Origin: Adhaeribacter terrigena
GTDB lineage: Bacteria > Bacteroidota > Bacteroidia > Cytophagales > Hymenobacteraceae
Direction of reading: 5' to 3'
Assembly (NCBI RefSeq): GCF_016623615.1
Contig: NZ_JAEHFX010000003.1
Location: 1-64,000, forward strand
Length of the DNA: 64,000 bases
The notes below the pieces were generated by a model, which worked only from the letters and a program-made list of their open reading frames with translations, ran no database searches and was not told where the DNA came from. Each line of letters begins with the position of its first letter. Position 1 is the stretch's first letter. Of this stretch, positions 35,689 through 44,564 are shown piece by piece. Both the position numbers and the translations under genes were made by a program.

Positions 35689-35997
35689 TCGACTTTTGGA
35701 GGTAAAAAGGATAGCGTTTTTAAACCTGATTTTCGATTGTTGGATTTCCGAATTTTCGATTTTTGTCTAGGAAAGCATAGCGTTTCAGCGTTCTCCGCTG
35801 TTGGTATTTAAACTAATAACTTTGGCAGCCATGTTTGTTGTTGTGAAAACGCCATCAACGGCGGCTTATCGTTAAACCTAGGCTACTGTAGTTGAAACCT
35901 TGACTTTTTGAGCTGAAAACGATAGCGTTTTAAACCTGATTCTCGATAATTAGATTTTCGATTATTCGAATTTTAAAGCTTTAAACCCTGGCGTTTT
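35689..35997 (-). repeat. Cluster of four ACGSTA elements between lepA and folD
   Basis: Minus-strand cores: AAAACGCTATCCTTTT (35705-35720), GAAACGCTATGCTTTC (35771-35786), AAAACGCTATCGTTTT (35916-35931) and AAAACGCCAGGGTTTA (35982-35997). Copies 1 and 3 are each followed on the plus strand by TAAACCTGATT and a TTCGATT-rich stretch, so a unit of about 60-70 bp seems duplicated about 210 bp apart. No gene is present in 35664-36061. Confidence 0.75.
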
Positions 35998-36061
35998 CGG
36001 AAATTTAAACTTTAGGCAAATAGTAATTCATCATTATACATTACACATTAATCATTACAAA

Positions 36062-36946
36062 ATGACCCTTCTCGACGGAAAACAAACAGCCGAAACCATT
36101 AAAGAAGAAATTGCAGCCGAAGTTGAGGCTATAAAAGCTGCGCATGGCAAAGTGCCGCACCTGGCGGCGATCTTGGTGGGCAACGATGGCGGTTCGCAAA
36201 CTTACGTGAACAACAAAGTGCTGGCCTGCGAACGGGTTGGCTTCGACTCGACTTTGATCCGGATGGAAGACAGCATTACCGAAGAAGAATTGCTGGAGAA
36301 GATTGAGGAATTGAACAACGATGCGAACGTAGACGGGTTTATTGTACAGTTGCCGTTGCCTAAGCACATCGATACCGAAAAAGTGCTGGAAGCAGTTAAC
36401 CCGAGTAAAGATGTAGATGGTTTTCACCCGACGAACGTTGGCCGCATGGTGGCCGGTTTAAAAGCCTTTTTGCCGGCCACGCCTTATGGTATTCTGCAAT
36501 TGCTGGAACGCTATCAGATTGAAACCAAAGGCAAGCATTGCGTGGTAATTGGCCGGAGCAACATTGTTGGTTCACCAATGAGCATTTTAATGGCTAAAAA
36601 TGCTTATCCGGGAAATTGTACCGTTACGATCTGTCACCGCCACACCGAAAACCTGGCTCAATTTACCAAACAAGCCGATATTCTGATCGCTGCCGTAGGT
36701 ATTCCGGAATTTGTGAAAGCGGATATGGTGAAAGATGGCGCCGTGGTGATAGACGTGGGAACGACCCGCGTTCCGGACACGACCCGCAAAGCCGGCTATA
36801 AACTGAAAGGCGACGTACTTTTTGACGAAGTGGCGCCGAAGTGCAGTTTTATTACCCCGGTACCGGGCGGCGTGGGCCCGCTTACCATTGCCATGCTGCT
36901 GAAAAATACACTGAGTGCGGCTAAAAAAGAAGTTTACCACAACTAA
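36062..36946 (+). CDS. folD: Bifunctional methylenetetrahydrofolate dehydrogenase/cyclohydrolase
   Basis: A 294-residue FolD, which interconverts 5,10-methylene- and 10-formyl-THF. Catalytic Lys is in the [15 protein letters not shown] segment near 50-60. Family signatures are [15 protein letters not shown], the Rossmann [15 protein letters not shown] near 165, and [19 protein letters not shown] near the end. Complete and typical in length. Its stop codon overlaps an ACGSTA element. Confidence 0.97.
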   Translation: MTLLDGKQTAETIKEEIAAEVEAIKAAHGKVPHLAAILVGNDGGSQTYVNNKVLACERVGFDSTLIRMEDSITEEELLEKIEELNNDANVDGFIVQLPLPKHIDTEKVLEAVNPSKDVDGFHPTNVGRMVAGLKAFLPATPYGILQLLERYQIETKGKHCVVIGRSNIVGSPMSILMAKNAYPGNCTVTICHRHTENLAQFTKQADILIAAVGIPEFVKADMVKDGAVVIDVGTTRVPDTTRKAGYKLKGDVLFDEVAPKCSFITPVPGGVGPLTIAMLLKNTLSAAKKEVYHN

Positions 36947-36977
36947 AAACGGTATGCTTTTCAGCGCAGAAACTGTT
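36946..36977 (+). repeat. ACGSTA element overlapping the folD stop
   Basis: Core AAAACGGTATGCTTTT, whose first A is the last base of the folD TAA, then CAGCGCAG and AAACTG. Confidence 0.75.
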
Positions 36978-37183
36978 AACAGGATTTGCTTTAACTAAAT
37001 ATAGAAAATCTGACATGTTTTTAGTTAAATTATAATCGTTGCCCGGAAAACTGCGTATAGTTTATAAAACCCGCGCTTTTAAAAATATCGAAATAAAACC
37101 CTTGATTTTCCGTTGGAAAATAATAAATTAACGGAATGTAAAAGCGGATTTCTTCGTTCTTCACTAAGATTAAATTTTTTTTG

Positions 37184-37220
37184 TTGCTCAGCTATTGCAA
37201 AAGTAGCTGAGCAATTTTTT
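37184..37220 (+). terminator. Hairpin with T run in the queE leader (possible attenuator)
   Basis: TTGCTCAGCTA pairs with TAGCTGAGCAA around a 9-nt loop and is followed by six T. It lies 237 nt past folD but only 17 nt before the queE reading frame, so it could be a distant folD terminator or an attenuator. Confidence 0.65.
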
Positions 37221-37237
37221 GACTGAATACTATTATT

Positions 37238-37891
37238 TTGGAAGCATCAATTTTAAATAAACCCGTTTCTTCGAAAACTGTACCGGCCGATGGTACGCAA
37301 TTGCCTTTAATGGAAGCTTTTTATACCATTCAGGGCGAAGGTTTTCATTCCGGTCGGGCTGCTTATTTTATCCGGTTGGGTGGTTGTGATGTGGGGTGCC
37401 ACTGGTGCGACGTAAAAGAATCGTGGAATGCGGAAGATCATCCGCTTACAACCATTGAAGAAATTGTGAATCTGGCAGCGGCCCATCCGGCCAAAACCGT
37501 GGTAATTACCGGCGGCGAACCGCTGATGTATAACCTGAAACCTTTAACGCAGAAACTGCACGAAAAAGGCATTCAGACGTTCATCGAAACTTCCGGCGCT
37601 TATCCGCTTTCCGGCGAATGGGACTGGATCTGTTTATCGCCTAAAAAATTCAAAGCGCCGCAGGAAAGCATTTTGCCGCACGTAGGCGAACTGAAAGTGG
37701 TGATCTTTCATAAATCGGATTTTGCATGGGCCGAGCAATTTGCCGAAAAACTTGATCCGAAAGCGCGTCTTTATTTACAACCTGAATGGAGCAAGGCCGA
37801 TCAGATCACGCCGCTGATCGTGGAATATGTAAAAAATAATCCGAAGTGGCAGATCTCCGTTCAGACCCACAAATACATGAACATACCGTAA
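37238..37891 (+). CDS. queE: 7-carboxy-7-deazaguanine synthase
   Basis: A 217-residue radical-SAM enzyme of queuosine/7-deazaguanine synthesis. The cluster motif C-x3-C-x2-C is in GGCDVGCHWCDVKESW near residues 48-63, followed by TGGEPLMYNL and a short C-terminal strand region. The start is uncertain: the frame opens with TTG at 37238, and the first ATG (37310) begins exactly at MEAFYTIQGEG and would remove the LPL normally kept. I prefer the TTG. It overlaps nothing, and the next gene begins six bases after its stop, so the two are probably co-transcribed. Confidence 0.9.
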   Translation: MEASILNKPVSSKTVPADGTQLPLMEAFYTIQGEGFHSGRAAYFIRLGGCDVGCHWCDVKESWNAEDHPLTTIEEIVNLAAAHPAKTVVITGGEPLMYNLKPLTQKLHEKGIQTFIETSGAYPLSGEWDWICLSPKKFKAPQESILPHVGELKVVIFHKSDFAWAEQFAEKLDPKARLYLQPEWSKADQITPLIVEYVKNNPKWQISVQTHKYMNIP

Positions 37892-37896
37892 ACCAT

Positions 37897-39834
37897 ATGG
37901 GTAAATCGTTCGGTTTTATTTTACTGATGATCTTTGGTTTTTTTGGAACTGTGCTGGCGCAGTCTGAAAAAGTTTCTTCTAATGTGCCCCGTGCCGTGCT
38001 GATGTACCAGCGCAGCATGGATGCCGCAAAAGATCGTAATTTCGACAAGGCAATTGAGCTGATGGAAAACGCCATTAAACGCGACCCGAAATTCGGGGAG
38101 GCTTATTTGCGGATGGGCGGCTATTTTAAATTGCTCGGCAACAAAGCCAAAGCTTACGAAAATTACAAAAAGGGCATCAGTTTACTTCCGTTCAACCCAG
38201 CTTTGGTAAACGATTACCTGGTGGCAGGCGACCTGAGCATGAATACCGGCGACTATCTGACAGCAGAAGAAAATTATTCGAACTACTTAAAATCTTCGCC
38301 TAAAAACCCTAAACTGAACCCGTATGCCGAACTGCAGATCAAGAATTGCCAGTTTGCGCAAAAGGCCATCCAAAGGCCGGTGGAATTTAAGCCGCGCCGC
38401 TTAGGTACGCATATTAACCAGTTTACCTATCAGTACTTCCCGAACGTAACCGCCGATCAGCGTTATTTTTTATACACCGGCCGCGGAGCAGGTACCGAAG
38501 CAGACGAAAATTTGTACATCAGCGAGCGAACCCCTGAAGGCGAGTGGAGCAACCCGGCCTCCGTTTCCCCGCTGATCAATACGGTGCATAACGAAGGCGC
38601 CGGCACGATTTCCGGTGACGGTAAAACGCTGGTTTTCACGTCCTGCGACCGGCCCGATTCACAAGGCGATTGCGACCTGTATATTTCGGTAAAGCAGGGA
38701 AACCAGTGGAGCAAGCCCCGCAACCTGGGCCACATTGTAAATTCTTCTTCCTGGGATTCCCAGCCGGCACTTTCTGCCGACGGCCGCATTCTTTATTTTG
38801 CTTCGCTCCGGAAAAATGGCAGCTATGGGCAGGAAGATATCTGGGTAACGCGCCTGCAGGAAAACGGGCAGTGGAGCGCAGCGGTTAATGCCGGCCCGAC
38901 CATTAATACTTCCGGCAAAGATATGGCGCCCTTTATTCACGCCAGCGGTACGACCTTGTATTTTACTTCCGACGGCCACGTGGGAATGGGTGGCCTGGAT
39001 GCCTACGAGACCCACCTGACCGATAATGTGTGGAGCACGCCCCAGAATTTAGGGTATCCGCTCAATACTTACGAAGACGAAGGTTCGGTTTTCATTTCTT
39101 CCAACAATGTTAAAGGCTATTATTCGCGGCAGTTAACCAACCCCAACAGCGGTAAACGCAGCATCGATATTTTTGAATTTGATGTGCCGCCGGCCTGGAA
39201 AAGTAAAGATGCCACCACCTATGCTGAAGGCCGCGTGTACGATGCCGCTACCAAAAAACCCATTAAAGCCGACCTCCAACTTTACGATATCTCCACAGAT
39301 GAACTCGAGCAGCAGGTAAGTTCTGACCAGGTTACCGGCGAATATACCATCGTGTTGAAAGAGGGTGGGCAGTATGCCATGTATGCTTCTTCCGAAGGGT
39401 ATTTGCTTAAAAGCATGAGCTTCGATTATACCAATAAGAAGGATTTTAACCCGCTGATGCTCGATATTTACCTCGATCCGGTAAGATCCGGTTCATCTAT
39501 TGTGCTTAATAACATTTTCTTCCCGACCGGCGAATTTAACCTGGATCCGAAATCGAAGACGGAGCTGAAAAAACTCGTTACTTTCATGAACCGGAACGCG
39601 ACCATTATCGTGGAAATTTCCGGCCATACCGATGACGTGGGTTCGGATGCCAATAACCAGGTACTTTCGCAGAAAAGGGCGCAATCGGTAACCACCTTTT
39701 TAACCAGCAACGGCGTTTCCAAGAACCGCATTAAAGCCATTGGCTACGGCGAAACCAAACCCGCCGTTCCGAACAACACCGATGCCAACCGCCAGCAAAA
39801 CCGCCGGATCGAGTTTAGAATTCTTTCGGAATAG
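37897..39834 (+). CDS. PorE-like TPR / beta-propeller / OmpA-domain envelope protein
   Basis: A 645-residue exported protein. A longer frame exists from GTG 37846 inside queE, but ATG 37897 directly precedes a signal peptide (MGKSFGFILLMIFGFFGTVLAQS), so it is preferred. Order of parts: TPR repeats (about 30-130), WD40/PD40-type propeller (about 190-430, repeated D-G/FTS units), a carboxypeptidase-regulatory-like fold (YAEGRVYDAATKKPIKADLQLYD, about 445-530) and a C-terminal OmpA peptidoglycan-binding domain (ISGHTDDVGSDANNQVLSQKRA, NRRIEFRI). This is the layout of PorE of the type IX secretion system, but paralogues exist. Confidence 0.88.
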   Translation: MGKSFGFILLMIFGFFGTVLAQSEKVSSNVPRAVLMYQRSMDAAKDRNFDKAIELMENAIKRDPKFGEAYLRMGGYFKLLGNKAKAYENYKKGISLLPFNPALVNDYLVAGDLSMNTGDYLTAEENYSNYLKSSPKNPKLNPYAELQIKNCQFAQKAIQRPVEFKPRRLGTHINQFTYQYFPNVTADQRYFLYTGRGAGTEADENLYISERTPEGEWSNPASVSPLINTVHNEGAGTISGDGKTLVFTSCDRPDSQGDCDLYISVKQGNQWSKPRNLGHIVNSSSWDSQPALSADGRILYFASLRKNGSYGQEDIWVTRLQENGQWSAAVNAGPTINTSGKDMAPFIHASGTTLYFTSDGHVGMGGLDAYETHLTDNVWSTPQNLGYPLNTYEDEGSVFISSNNVKGYYSRQLTNPNSGKRSIDIFEFDVPPAWKSKDATTYAEGRVYDAATKKPIKADLQLYDISTDELEQQVSSDQVTGEYTIVLKEGGQYAMYASSEGYLLKSMSFDYTNKKDFNPLMLDIYLDPVRSGSSIVLNNIFFPTGEFNLDPKSKTELKKLVTFMNRNATIIVEISGHTDDVGSDANNQVLSQKRAQSVTTFLTSNGVSKNRIKAIGYGETKPAVPNNTDANRQQNRRIEFRILSE

Positions 39835-39854
39835 CAAGCCTGATTTCAAAAACG

Positions 39855-39898
39855 AAAAAACGCTATACTTTTGAGGTTTAAAAGTGTAGCGTTTTTTT
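39855..39898 (+). terminator. Terminator made of an inverted ACGSTA pair
   Basis: AAAAAACGCTATACTTTT (39855-39872) and AAAAGTGTAGCGTTTTTTT (39880-39898) pair around GAGGTTT with one G-T wobble. Both arms carry the element core in opposite orientation. It ends the queE-porE-like unit. Confidence 0.85.
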
Positions 39899-39954
39899 CG
39901 TCTGGAATTCTTAAGAATGGAATGCTGAAATAATTTCATAGCACTATAAAAAAG

Positions 39955-39981
39955 AAAAACCCGATCTTACGACCGGGTTTT
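39955..39981 (-). terminator. Terminator of gltA
   Basis: AAAAACCCG pairs with CGGGTTTTT around a 9-nt loop, about 30 nt past the citrate synthase stop on the minus strand. Confidence 0.8.
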
Positions 39982-40004
39982 TTGCTGTAAAAGCATAGCG
40001 TTTT
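39973..40004 (-). repeat. ACGSTA element between terminator and gltA stop
   Basis: Minus-strand AAAACGCTATGCTTTT, then ACAGCA and AAAAACCCGG. Its tail forms one arm of the terminator at 39955-39981, and it begins four bases from the gltA stop codon. Confidence 0.75.
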
Positions 40005-40007
40005 TTA

Positions 40008-41297
40008 CTATTTGCGATCTGCGATCTTCGTGTATTCGCGAACGGTTTCGCCGGTGTAGATCTGGCGCGGACGGCCAATTGGCTCTTTGTTCGTGCGCAG
40101 TTCTTTCCACTGGGCGATCCAGCCTGGGAGACGGCCTAAGGCAAACATTACCGTAAACATTTCGGTTGGAATACCCATGGCGCGGTAAATGATACCAGAG
40201 TAGAAATCTACGTTCGGATACAGTTTCCGCTCTACGAAATAAGGATCCGTAAGAGCTGCTTCTTCCAGTTCTTTGGCAATGTTCAATACCGGATCTACTA
40301 CACCCAGATCAGCCAGAATAGTATCGCAAGCCGCTTTGATGATCTTCGCCCGTGGGTCGAAGTTCTTATACACGCGGTGACCGAAGCCCATTAAACGGAA
40401 CGGATCGTTTTTGTCTTTGGCTTTTTCGATCCACTTTTTAGAATCGCCGCCGTCGGCTTTAATGGCCTCCAGCATTTCAATTACTTCCTGGTTGGCACCG
40501 CCGTGCAGCGGGCCCCACAGGGCGCAGATACCGGCCGATACCGAAGAGTAAAGCGAACCATTGGCGGAACCTACTAAACGTACGGTAGAGGTAGAGCAGT
40601 TTTGTTCGTGATCGGCGTGCAGAATAAGCAGTTTGTTCAGCGCATCCACTACTACCGGATTTACTTTGTATTCCTCAGTTGGGTAAGCGAACATCATGTG
40701 CAGGAAGTTCGAGCAATAATCGAGGTTGTTTTTAGGATAGATTACCGGGTGACCGATAGAGTTTTTATAAGACCAGGCCGCAATGGTAGAAAGTTTGGCC
40801 AGTAAACGGATAATGTTCAGGTCCATTTCTTCCTCGGTCATGTTCGGGTTCAGCGACTCCGGGTAGAAAGCGGTAAGCGAGCCAACCAGGGAAGAAAGAA
40901 TACCCATCGGGTGCGCTGTAGAAGGAAAACCGTCGAAGATCTTGCGCATATCTTCGTGCACCAGGGTGTGCATTTTGATCTGGTTGCTGAAATTTTCGAG
41001 CTCCTGAGTAGTTGGCAGTTTGCCGTAGATCAGCAGGTAAGCAACTTCAATAAAGTTCGATTTCTCAGCCAGTTGGTCGATCGGGTAACCGCGGTAATTC
41101 AGGATGCCCTGCTCACCATCCAGGAACGTGATCGCGCTTTGGGTGGCGCCCGTGTTCTTATAACCCGGGTCTATGGTAATATAACCGGACTGGTCACGAA
41201 GCTTGGAAATATCAACTGCTTTTTCGTTTTCTGAGCCTGTGATTACTGGCAATTGGTAAGATTTACCATCTAAGATAATTTCTGCGAATTCTGCCAT
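40008..41297 (-). CDS. gltA: Citrate synthase
   Basis: A 429-residue type II (hexameric, NADH-sensitive-type length) citrate synthase, the first TCA-cycle step. Motifs include ILNYRGYPIDQLAE, the catalytic His in LHADHEQNCSTSTVRLVGSA and in GPLHGGANQEVIEML, the GFGHRVYKNFDPRA loop near residue 305, and the catalytic Asp in NVDFYSGIIYRAMG. Complete. It is monocistronic. Confidence 0.97.
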   Translation of the reverse strand: MAEFAEIILDGKSYQLPVITGSENEKAVDISKLRDQSGYITIDPGYKNTGATQSAITFLDGEQGILNYRGYPIDQLAEKSNFIEVAYLLIYGKLPTTQELENFSNQIKMHTLVHEDMRKIFDGFPSTAHPMGILSSLVGSLTAFYPESLNPNMTEEEMDLNIIRLLAKLSTIAAWSYKNSIGHPVIYPKNNLDYCSNFLHMMFAYPTEEYKVNPVVVDALNKLLILHADHEQNCSTSTVRLVGSANGSLYSSVSAGICALWGPLHGGANQEVIEMLEAIKADGGDSKKWIEKAKDKNDPFRLMGFGHRVYKNFDPRAKIIKAACDTILADLGVVDPVLNIAKELEEAALTDPYFVERKLYPNVDFYSGIIYRAMGIPTEMFTVMFALGRLPGWIAQWKELRTNKEPIGRPRQIYTGETVREYTKIADRK

Positions 41298-41564
41298 TAG
41301 AAAATAATATGGTTGTGTGTGGTATGCCTATCAAGACCGCAAATTAGATAAAAAACAATTAAAAAGAAACGGAATAAAACTATTCTCACAATTTTAATTC
41401 TATCTTAATCTTAACCAAAGCTGCATGCGAAATTATTCCTATTCCCGGCAGAAAAAGTTTTATTGATTTGCCGGCGTTTCATATTAAAAATACCGGAAAT
41501 GCTTGGCTTTGGCCGAATTTGAAAGATGTATTTCGTTTTATGCGTTTTTTTAAACCGGGGTGCG

Positions 41565-41612
41565 TACCTTTGCGGCAGAATAAACGCTATCCTTTTAGGC
41601 CCTGAAACTCGG
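41565..41612 (+). promoter_or_regulatory. Promoter -7 box followed by an ACGSTA element in the leader
   Basis: TACCTTTG at 41565-41572 fits TAnnTTTG. The element core TAAACGCTATCCTTTT (41581-41596), then AGGCCCTG and AAACTC, starts about where transcription would, so it would be the first part of the 5' leader of the gene at 41651. Confidence 0.6.
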
Positions 41613-41650
41613 TCTTAGTTGGGCAGCAAACAAAATATAAATATTATAGC

Positions 41651-42661
41651 ATGAATAAGATAACCACCGATATCTGTATTATCGGCGCCGGACCGGTAGG
41701 GCTTTTTGCCGTTTTCGAGGCCGGTCTTTTAAAACTGCGTTGCCACATAGTAGATGCCATTGCCCAGCCGGGCGGTCAGCTTTCGGAAATTTATCCTAAG
41801 AAACCGATCTACGATATTCCCGGTTTTCCCGAAGTTTTGGCCGGCGATCTGGTGAATAATTTAATGAAGCAGATCGAACCGTTCAAACCTTCTTTCACCT
41901 TAGGCGAGCGCGTAGAGCATTTGCATAAACAGGAAGACGGCTCTTATATCGTAGAAACCGTTGCCGGAACCCAGGTTGCCTGTAAAGTGGTGGTAATTGC
42001 CGCCGGCCTTGGGTCTTTCGAACCCCGCAAACCGGCTTTGGAAAACCTGGCGCTTTACGAAGGCAAAGGCGTGAATTACATGGTGATCGATCCGGAAGTT
42101 TTCCGTGGTAAAAAAGTGGTGATCGCCGGCGGCGGCGATTCGGCTTTAGACTGGTCGATTTACCTTTCCGGTCTGGCTTCGGAACTTACGCTTGTGCACC
42201 GGGGCAGTTCATTCCGCGGCGCACCGGAATCGGCCGAAAAAGTGGTAACCCTCACCGAGGAAGGCCAGATGCGTTTGCTTTTAAAATCGAACGCGGTTGC
42301 CCTGAACGGCACCGATAAACTCGAAAAAGTAACCGTGCAGTCGGAAGACAACAGTACCATCGATATTGAAGCCGATTATTTTATTCCGCTCTTCGGGCTG
42401 GTACCGAAATTAGGCCCGATCGAAAACTGGGGCCTGGAAATTGAAAAAGGCGCCATCGTGGTAAATACTTTCGATTACAGCACCAACGTGCCGGGCGTGT
42501 TTGCCATCGGCGACATCAATACCTATCCGGGCAAGCTGAAACTGATCTTATGCGGTTTCCACGAAGCGGCTTTAATGGCCCAGAGTGCTTACAGCATTAT
42601 TAACCCGGATAAGAAATACGTTTTAAAATACACCACTGTAAACGGCGTGCCGACCCTGTAA
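41651..42661 (+). CDS. Ferredoxin--NADP(+) reductase, thioredoxin-reductase-like type
   Basis: A 336-residue FAD/NAD(P)H flavoprotein. The FAD-binding IIGAGPVGLFAVFEAGL is at residues 9-25, GGQLSEIYPKKPIYDIPG near 42-59 and the NAD(P)-binding VVIAGGGDSALDWSIYLS near 158. It has no C-x-x-C redox pair in the second domain, which separates it from thioredoxin reductases and fits the YumC-type ferredoxin reductase. The next gene, one base away, encodes a [2Fe-2S] ferredoxin, its probable partner. ATG at 41651. Confidence 0.92.
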   Translation: MNKITTDICIIGAGPVGLFAVFEAGLLKLRCHIVDAIAQPGGQLSEIYPKKPIYDIPGFPEVLAGDLVNNLMKQIEPFKPSFTLGERVEHLHKQEDGSYIVETVAGTQVACKVVVIAAGLGSFEPRKPALENLALYEGKGVNYMVIDPEVFRGKKVVIAGGGDSALDWSIYLSGLASELTLVHRGSSFRGAPESAEKVVTLTEEGQMRLLLKSNAVALNGTDKLEKVTVQSEDNSTIDIEADYFIPLFGLVPKLGPIENWGLEIEKGAIVVNTFDYSTNVPGVFAIGDINTYPGKLKLILCGFHEAALMAQSAYSIINPDKKYVLKYTTVNGVPTL

Positions 42662-42662
42662 T

Positions 42663-42986
42663 ATGAGTGATATCAGAATTGCTGTAAAAGAACCAAACGG
42701 CGAACATACCGAAATTACCGCGCCAACCGACATGGGCCTGAGCCTGATGGAAGTGCTGAAAGCAAACGAATATCCGATCCAGGCGACCTGCGGCGGCATG
42801 GCGTTATGCGCCACCTGCCACGTAGAAGTGCTGGAAGGTCCCGAACTGAAAGAACCATCCGACGATGAAGCGTACATGCTGGAAAGTCTGCCAACCTCTA
42901 CTTCGCGGAGCCGCCTTTCGTGCCAGATAAAATTAACGCCCGAAATGGAAGGCCTGACTGTAAGAATTGCCGCCGAAGATTATTAA
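42663..42986 (+). CDS. [2Fe-2S] ferredoxin
   Basis: A 107-residue adrenodoxin/ISC-type ferredoxin. Cluster ligands are in TCGGMALCATCHVEV (C-x5-C-x2-C, near residues 38-46) and the later LSCQIKL. It begins MSDIRIAVKEPNGEH and starts one base after the stop of the ferredoxin reductase gene, so the pair is one operon carrying electrons from NADPH to an unidentified acceptor such as a monooxygenase or Fe-S assembly factor. A terminator follows. Confidence 0.93.
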   Translation: MSDIRIAVKEPNGEHTEITAPTDMGLSLMEVLKANEYPIQATCGGMALCATCHVEVLEGPELKEPSDDEAYMLESLPTSTSRSRLSCQIKLTPEMEGLTVRIAAEDY

Positions 42987-43006
42987 CGGTTGATAATTTA
43001 ACCATT

Positions 43007-43054
43007 AAAATATCCTGTAGCTTAAGGTTAAACCCTTCGCTACAGGATATTTTT
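43007..43054 (+). terminator. Terminator of the reductase-ferredoxin operon
   Basis: AAAATATCCTGTAGC pairs with GCTACAGGATATTTT around a 17-nt loop and continues into a T run. Confidence 0.9.
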
Positions 43055-43060
43055 TTTGTA

Positions 43061-43092
43061 AAAACGCTAGGGTTTTGGGCTGCAAAAGTCTG
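43061..43092 (+). repeat. Dispersed ACGSTA element, near-consensus (forward)
   Basis: Core AAAACGCTAGGGTTTT, then GGGCTGC and AAAAGTCTGA. It lies in the leader of the SDR gene. Confidence 0.85.
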
Positions 43093-43140
43093 AACAGTAC
43101 AAACCAAACGGCCGTAAGCAAACCAGCAAACCGATAAATC

Positions 43141-43920
43141 ATGAGCGGAATTTATAAAAGCAAAGTTGTGCTGATAACCGGTGGAGCGCAAGGCATTGGG
43201 TTAGGCATGGCGCAGGCGTTTGCACGCAAAGGTGCCACCGTAATTATTGCCGATTGCGACCACGAAGCCGGCGCGGAAACCCTTGCAAAACTAAAGCAGA
43301 AAAAGCTGAAAGTGCAGTTTGAATTATGCGATGTAAGCCTGGAAAACCAGATTTCGGAACTTTTTAAAACGGTAGGCAAAACGCACAAAAAACTCGATGT
43401 ACTGGTAAACAATTCCGGCACCGGCTTTCAGAAACCTGTTCCGCTGGAAGAACTTCTTTCTGCTGATTTCGATCGGATATTGGCAGTGAATTTGCGCGGG
43501 CCTTTGCTTTGCACCAAATACGCGTTGCCGCTGCTGGAAAAAAGCGATGCCCCGGCCGTACTCAATATCACTTCTACCCGGGCGTTTATGTCCGAACCCG
43601 ATACGTTTGGCTACTCAGCCTCCAAAGGTGGCCTGGAAGCGCTTACGCACAGTTTAGCCATCAGCCTGGCCGGGAAGAGAATACGGGTAAATGCCATTGC
43701 GCCGGGCTGGATCGAAACCGGGCCCTGGGAAAAGAAAAGTAAACGCTACGAACCGAAACACAGCCAGGCAGACAAAGAGCAGCATCCGGTGGGTAGGGTA
43801 GGCGAGCCGGAAGATATAGCCGAAGCCGCTTTGTTTTTATGTTCGGAAAAAGCAGGTTTCATTACCGGCCAGCATTTAATCATAGACGGCGGTATGACCG
43901 TGAAAATGATCTACCATTAA
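43141..43920 (+). CDS. SDR-family oxidoreductase
   Basis: A 259-residue short-chain dehydrogenase with cofactor loop TGGAQGIGLGMA (residues 13-24), an acidic strand end IIADCDHEAG that favours NAD(H), NNSG (NNAG variant) near 92, catalytic Ser in NITSTRAFM and Y-x-x-x-K in GYSASKGGLEALTHS near 156-160. The substrate is unknown. It is transcribed alone and converges on the haemoglobin gene. Confidence 0.9.
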   Translation: MSGIYKSKVVLITGGAQGIGLGMAQAFARKGATVIIADCDHEAGAETLAKLKQKKLKVQFELCDVSLENQISELFKTVGKTHKKLDVLVNNSGTGFQKPVPLEELLSADFDRILAVNLRGPLLCTKYALPLLEKSDAPAVLNITSTRAFMSEPDTFGYSASKGGLEALTHSLAISLAGKRIRVNAIAPGWIETGPWEKKSKRYEPKHSQADKEQHPVGRVGEPEDIAEAALFLCSEKAGFITGQHLIIDGGMTVKMIYH

Positions 43921-43923
43921 AAC

Positions 43924-43961
43924 AATAAGCCTCCCGGAAATACAGATCCGCGAGGCTTATT
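43924..43961. terminator. Bidirectional terminator
   Basis: AATAAGCCTC pairs with GAGGCTTATT around an 18-nt loop between the convergent SDR and haemoglobin genes. Confidence 0.75.
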
Positions 43962-43982
43962 AAATTATATCAGCAAGGAAAA

Positions 43983-44393
43983 TTACTTTTTTTCTACCAG
44001 GTAAAACGGATTATCGCCGCGCGGGATCAAACCCATTTTTAACTGGAAAACCCGCGCCATATTGATTGCCCGGGCTTTGCTCATTTCAGCAATTTCCCCT
44101 TCAAACAGATCGTCTATATTTTTAACGAACAGCTCCATCCACCGGTCGAAATGGGCTTTTTCAACGGGAAGGAATGCGTGTTTCGGAAAAGGCTGGCCGG
44201 TATACGTAGAGCTTCCCAGTAAAATAGAACTCCAGAATTTATACATGATCGGCAAATGCGTTTCCCAGTTCACGTGCGCATGCCCGTTAAAAACCGGTGA
44301 AAGCAGATCGTCCTGGTTTACCAGATCATAAAAAGCATCTACCATGCGCTTTATATCTTCTTCCGTCCGGATATCGGGTTTTTCAGTATTCAT
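43983..44393 (-). CDS. Group III truncated haemoglobin
   Basis: A 136-residue haem protein of the truncated haemoglobin (2/2 Hb) family, group III type. The B/E-helix region FYDLVNQDDLLSPVFNGHAHVNWETHLPIMYKFWSSILLGS and the proximal His in PKHAFLPVEKAHFDRWMELF are recognisable. Such globins handle NO or O2 in microaerobic cells and are often found beside cco genes. Its promoter and that of the divergent ccoI gene each carry an FNR-like dyad, which supports a shared low-oxygen role. Confidence 0.9.
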   Translation of the reverse strand: MNTEKPDIRTEEDIKRMVDAFYDLVNQDDLLSPVFNGHAHVNWETHLPIMYKFWSSILLGSSTYTGQPFPKHAFLPVEKAHFDRWMELFVKNIDDLFEGEIAEMSKARAINMARVFQLKMGLIPRGDNPFYLVEKK

Positions 44394-44510
44394 AAGGAAA
44401 TATTCATTTTACTTGGTGCTGCCCGCTAGCCGGAAATTTCTGGCCGAAAGCGTATTGTTTCTTAACGATTTCAATCCTGGGAACATTCCATTATACGGTT
44501 TTCCACCTTG

Positions 44511-44554
44511 CAAAAGTAGGTTTTTAAAATCAAAGTCAGAGATGACCGGAATCA
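44511..44554 (-). promoter_or_regulatory. Haemoglobin promoter with FNR/CRP-like site
   Basis: On the minus strand, TACTTTTG (44518-44511) is a TAnnTTTG box. The dyad TGAC-CGGA-ATCA (44543-44554) is centred 30.5 nt upstream of its first base, so about -42 from the expected start. There is no good -33 TTG, as expected for an activator-dependent promoter. Confidence 0.65.
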
Positions 44555-44564
44555 ACCCCGGCAC

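Noticed and set aside
36947-37237. preQ1 riboswitch before queE
   Set aside because: The conserved preQ1 pseudoknot sequence is absent; only a hairpin with T run is visible.
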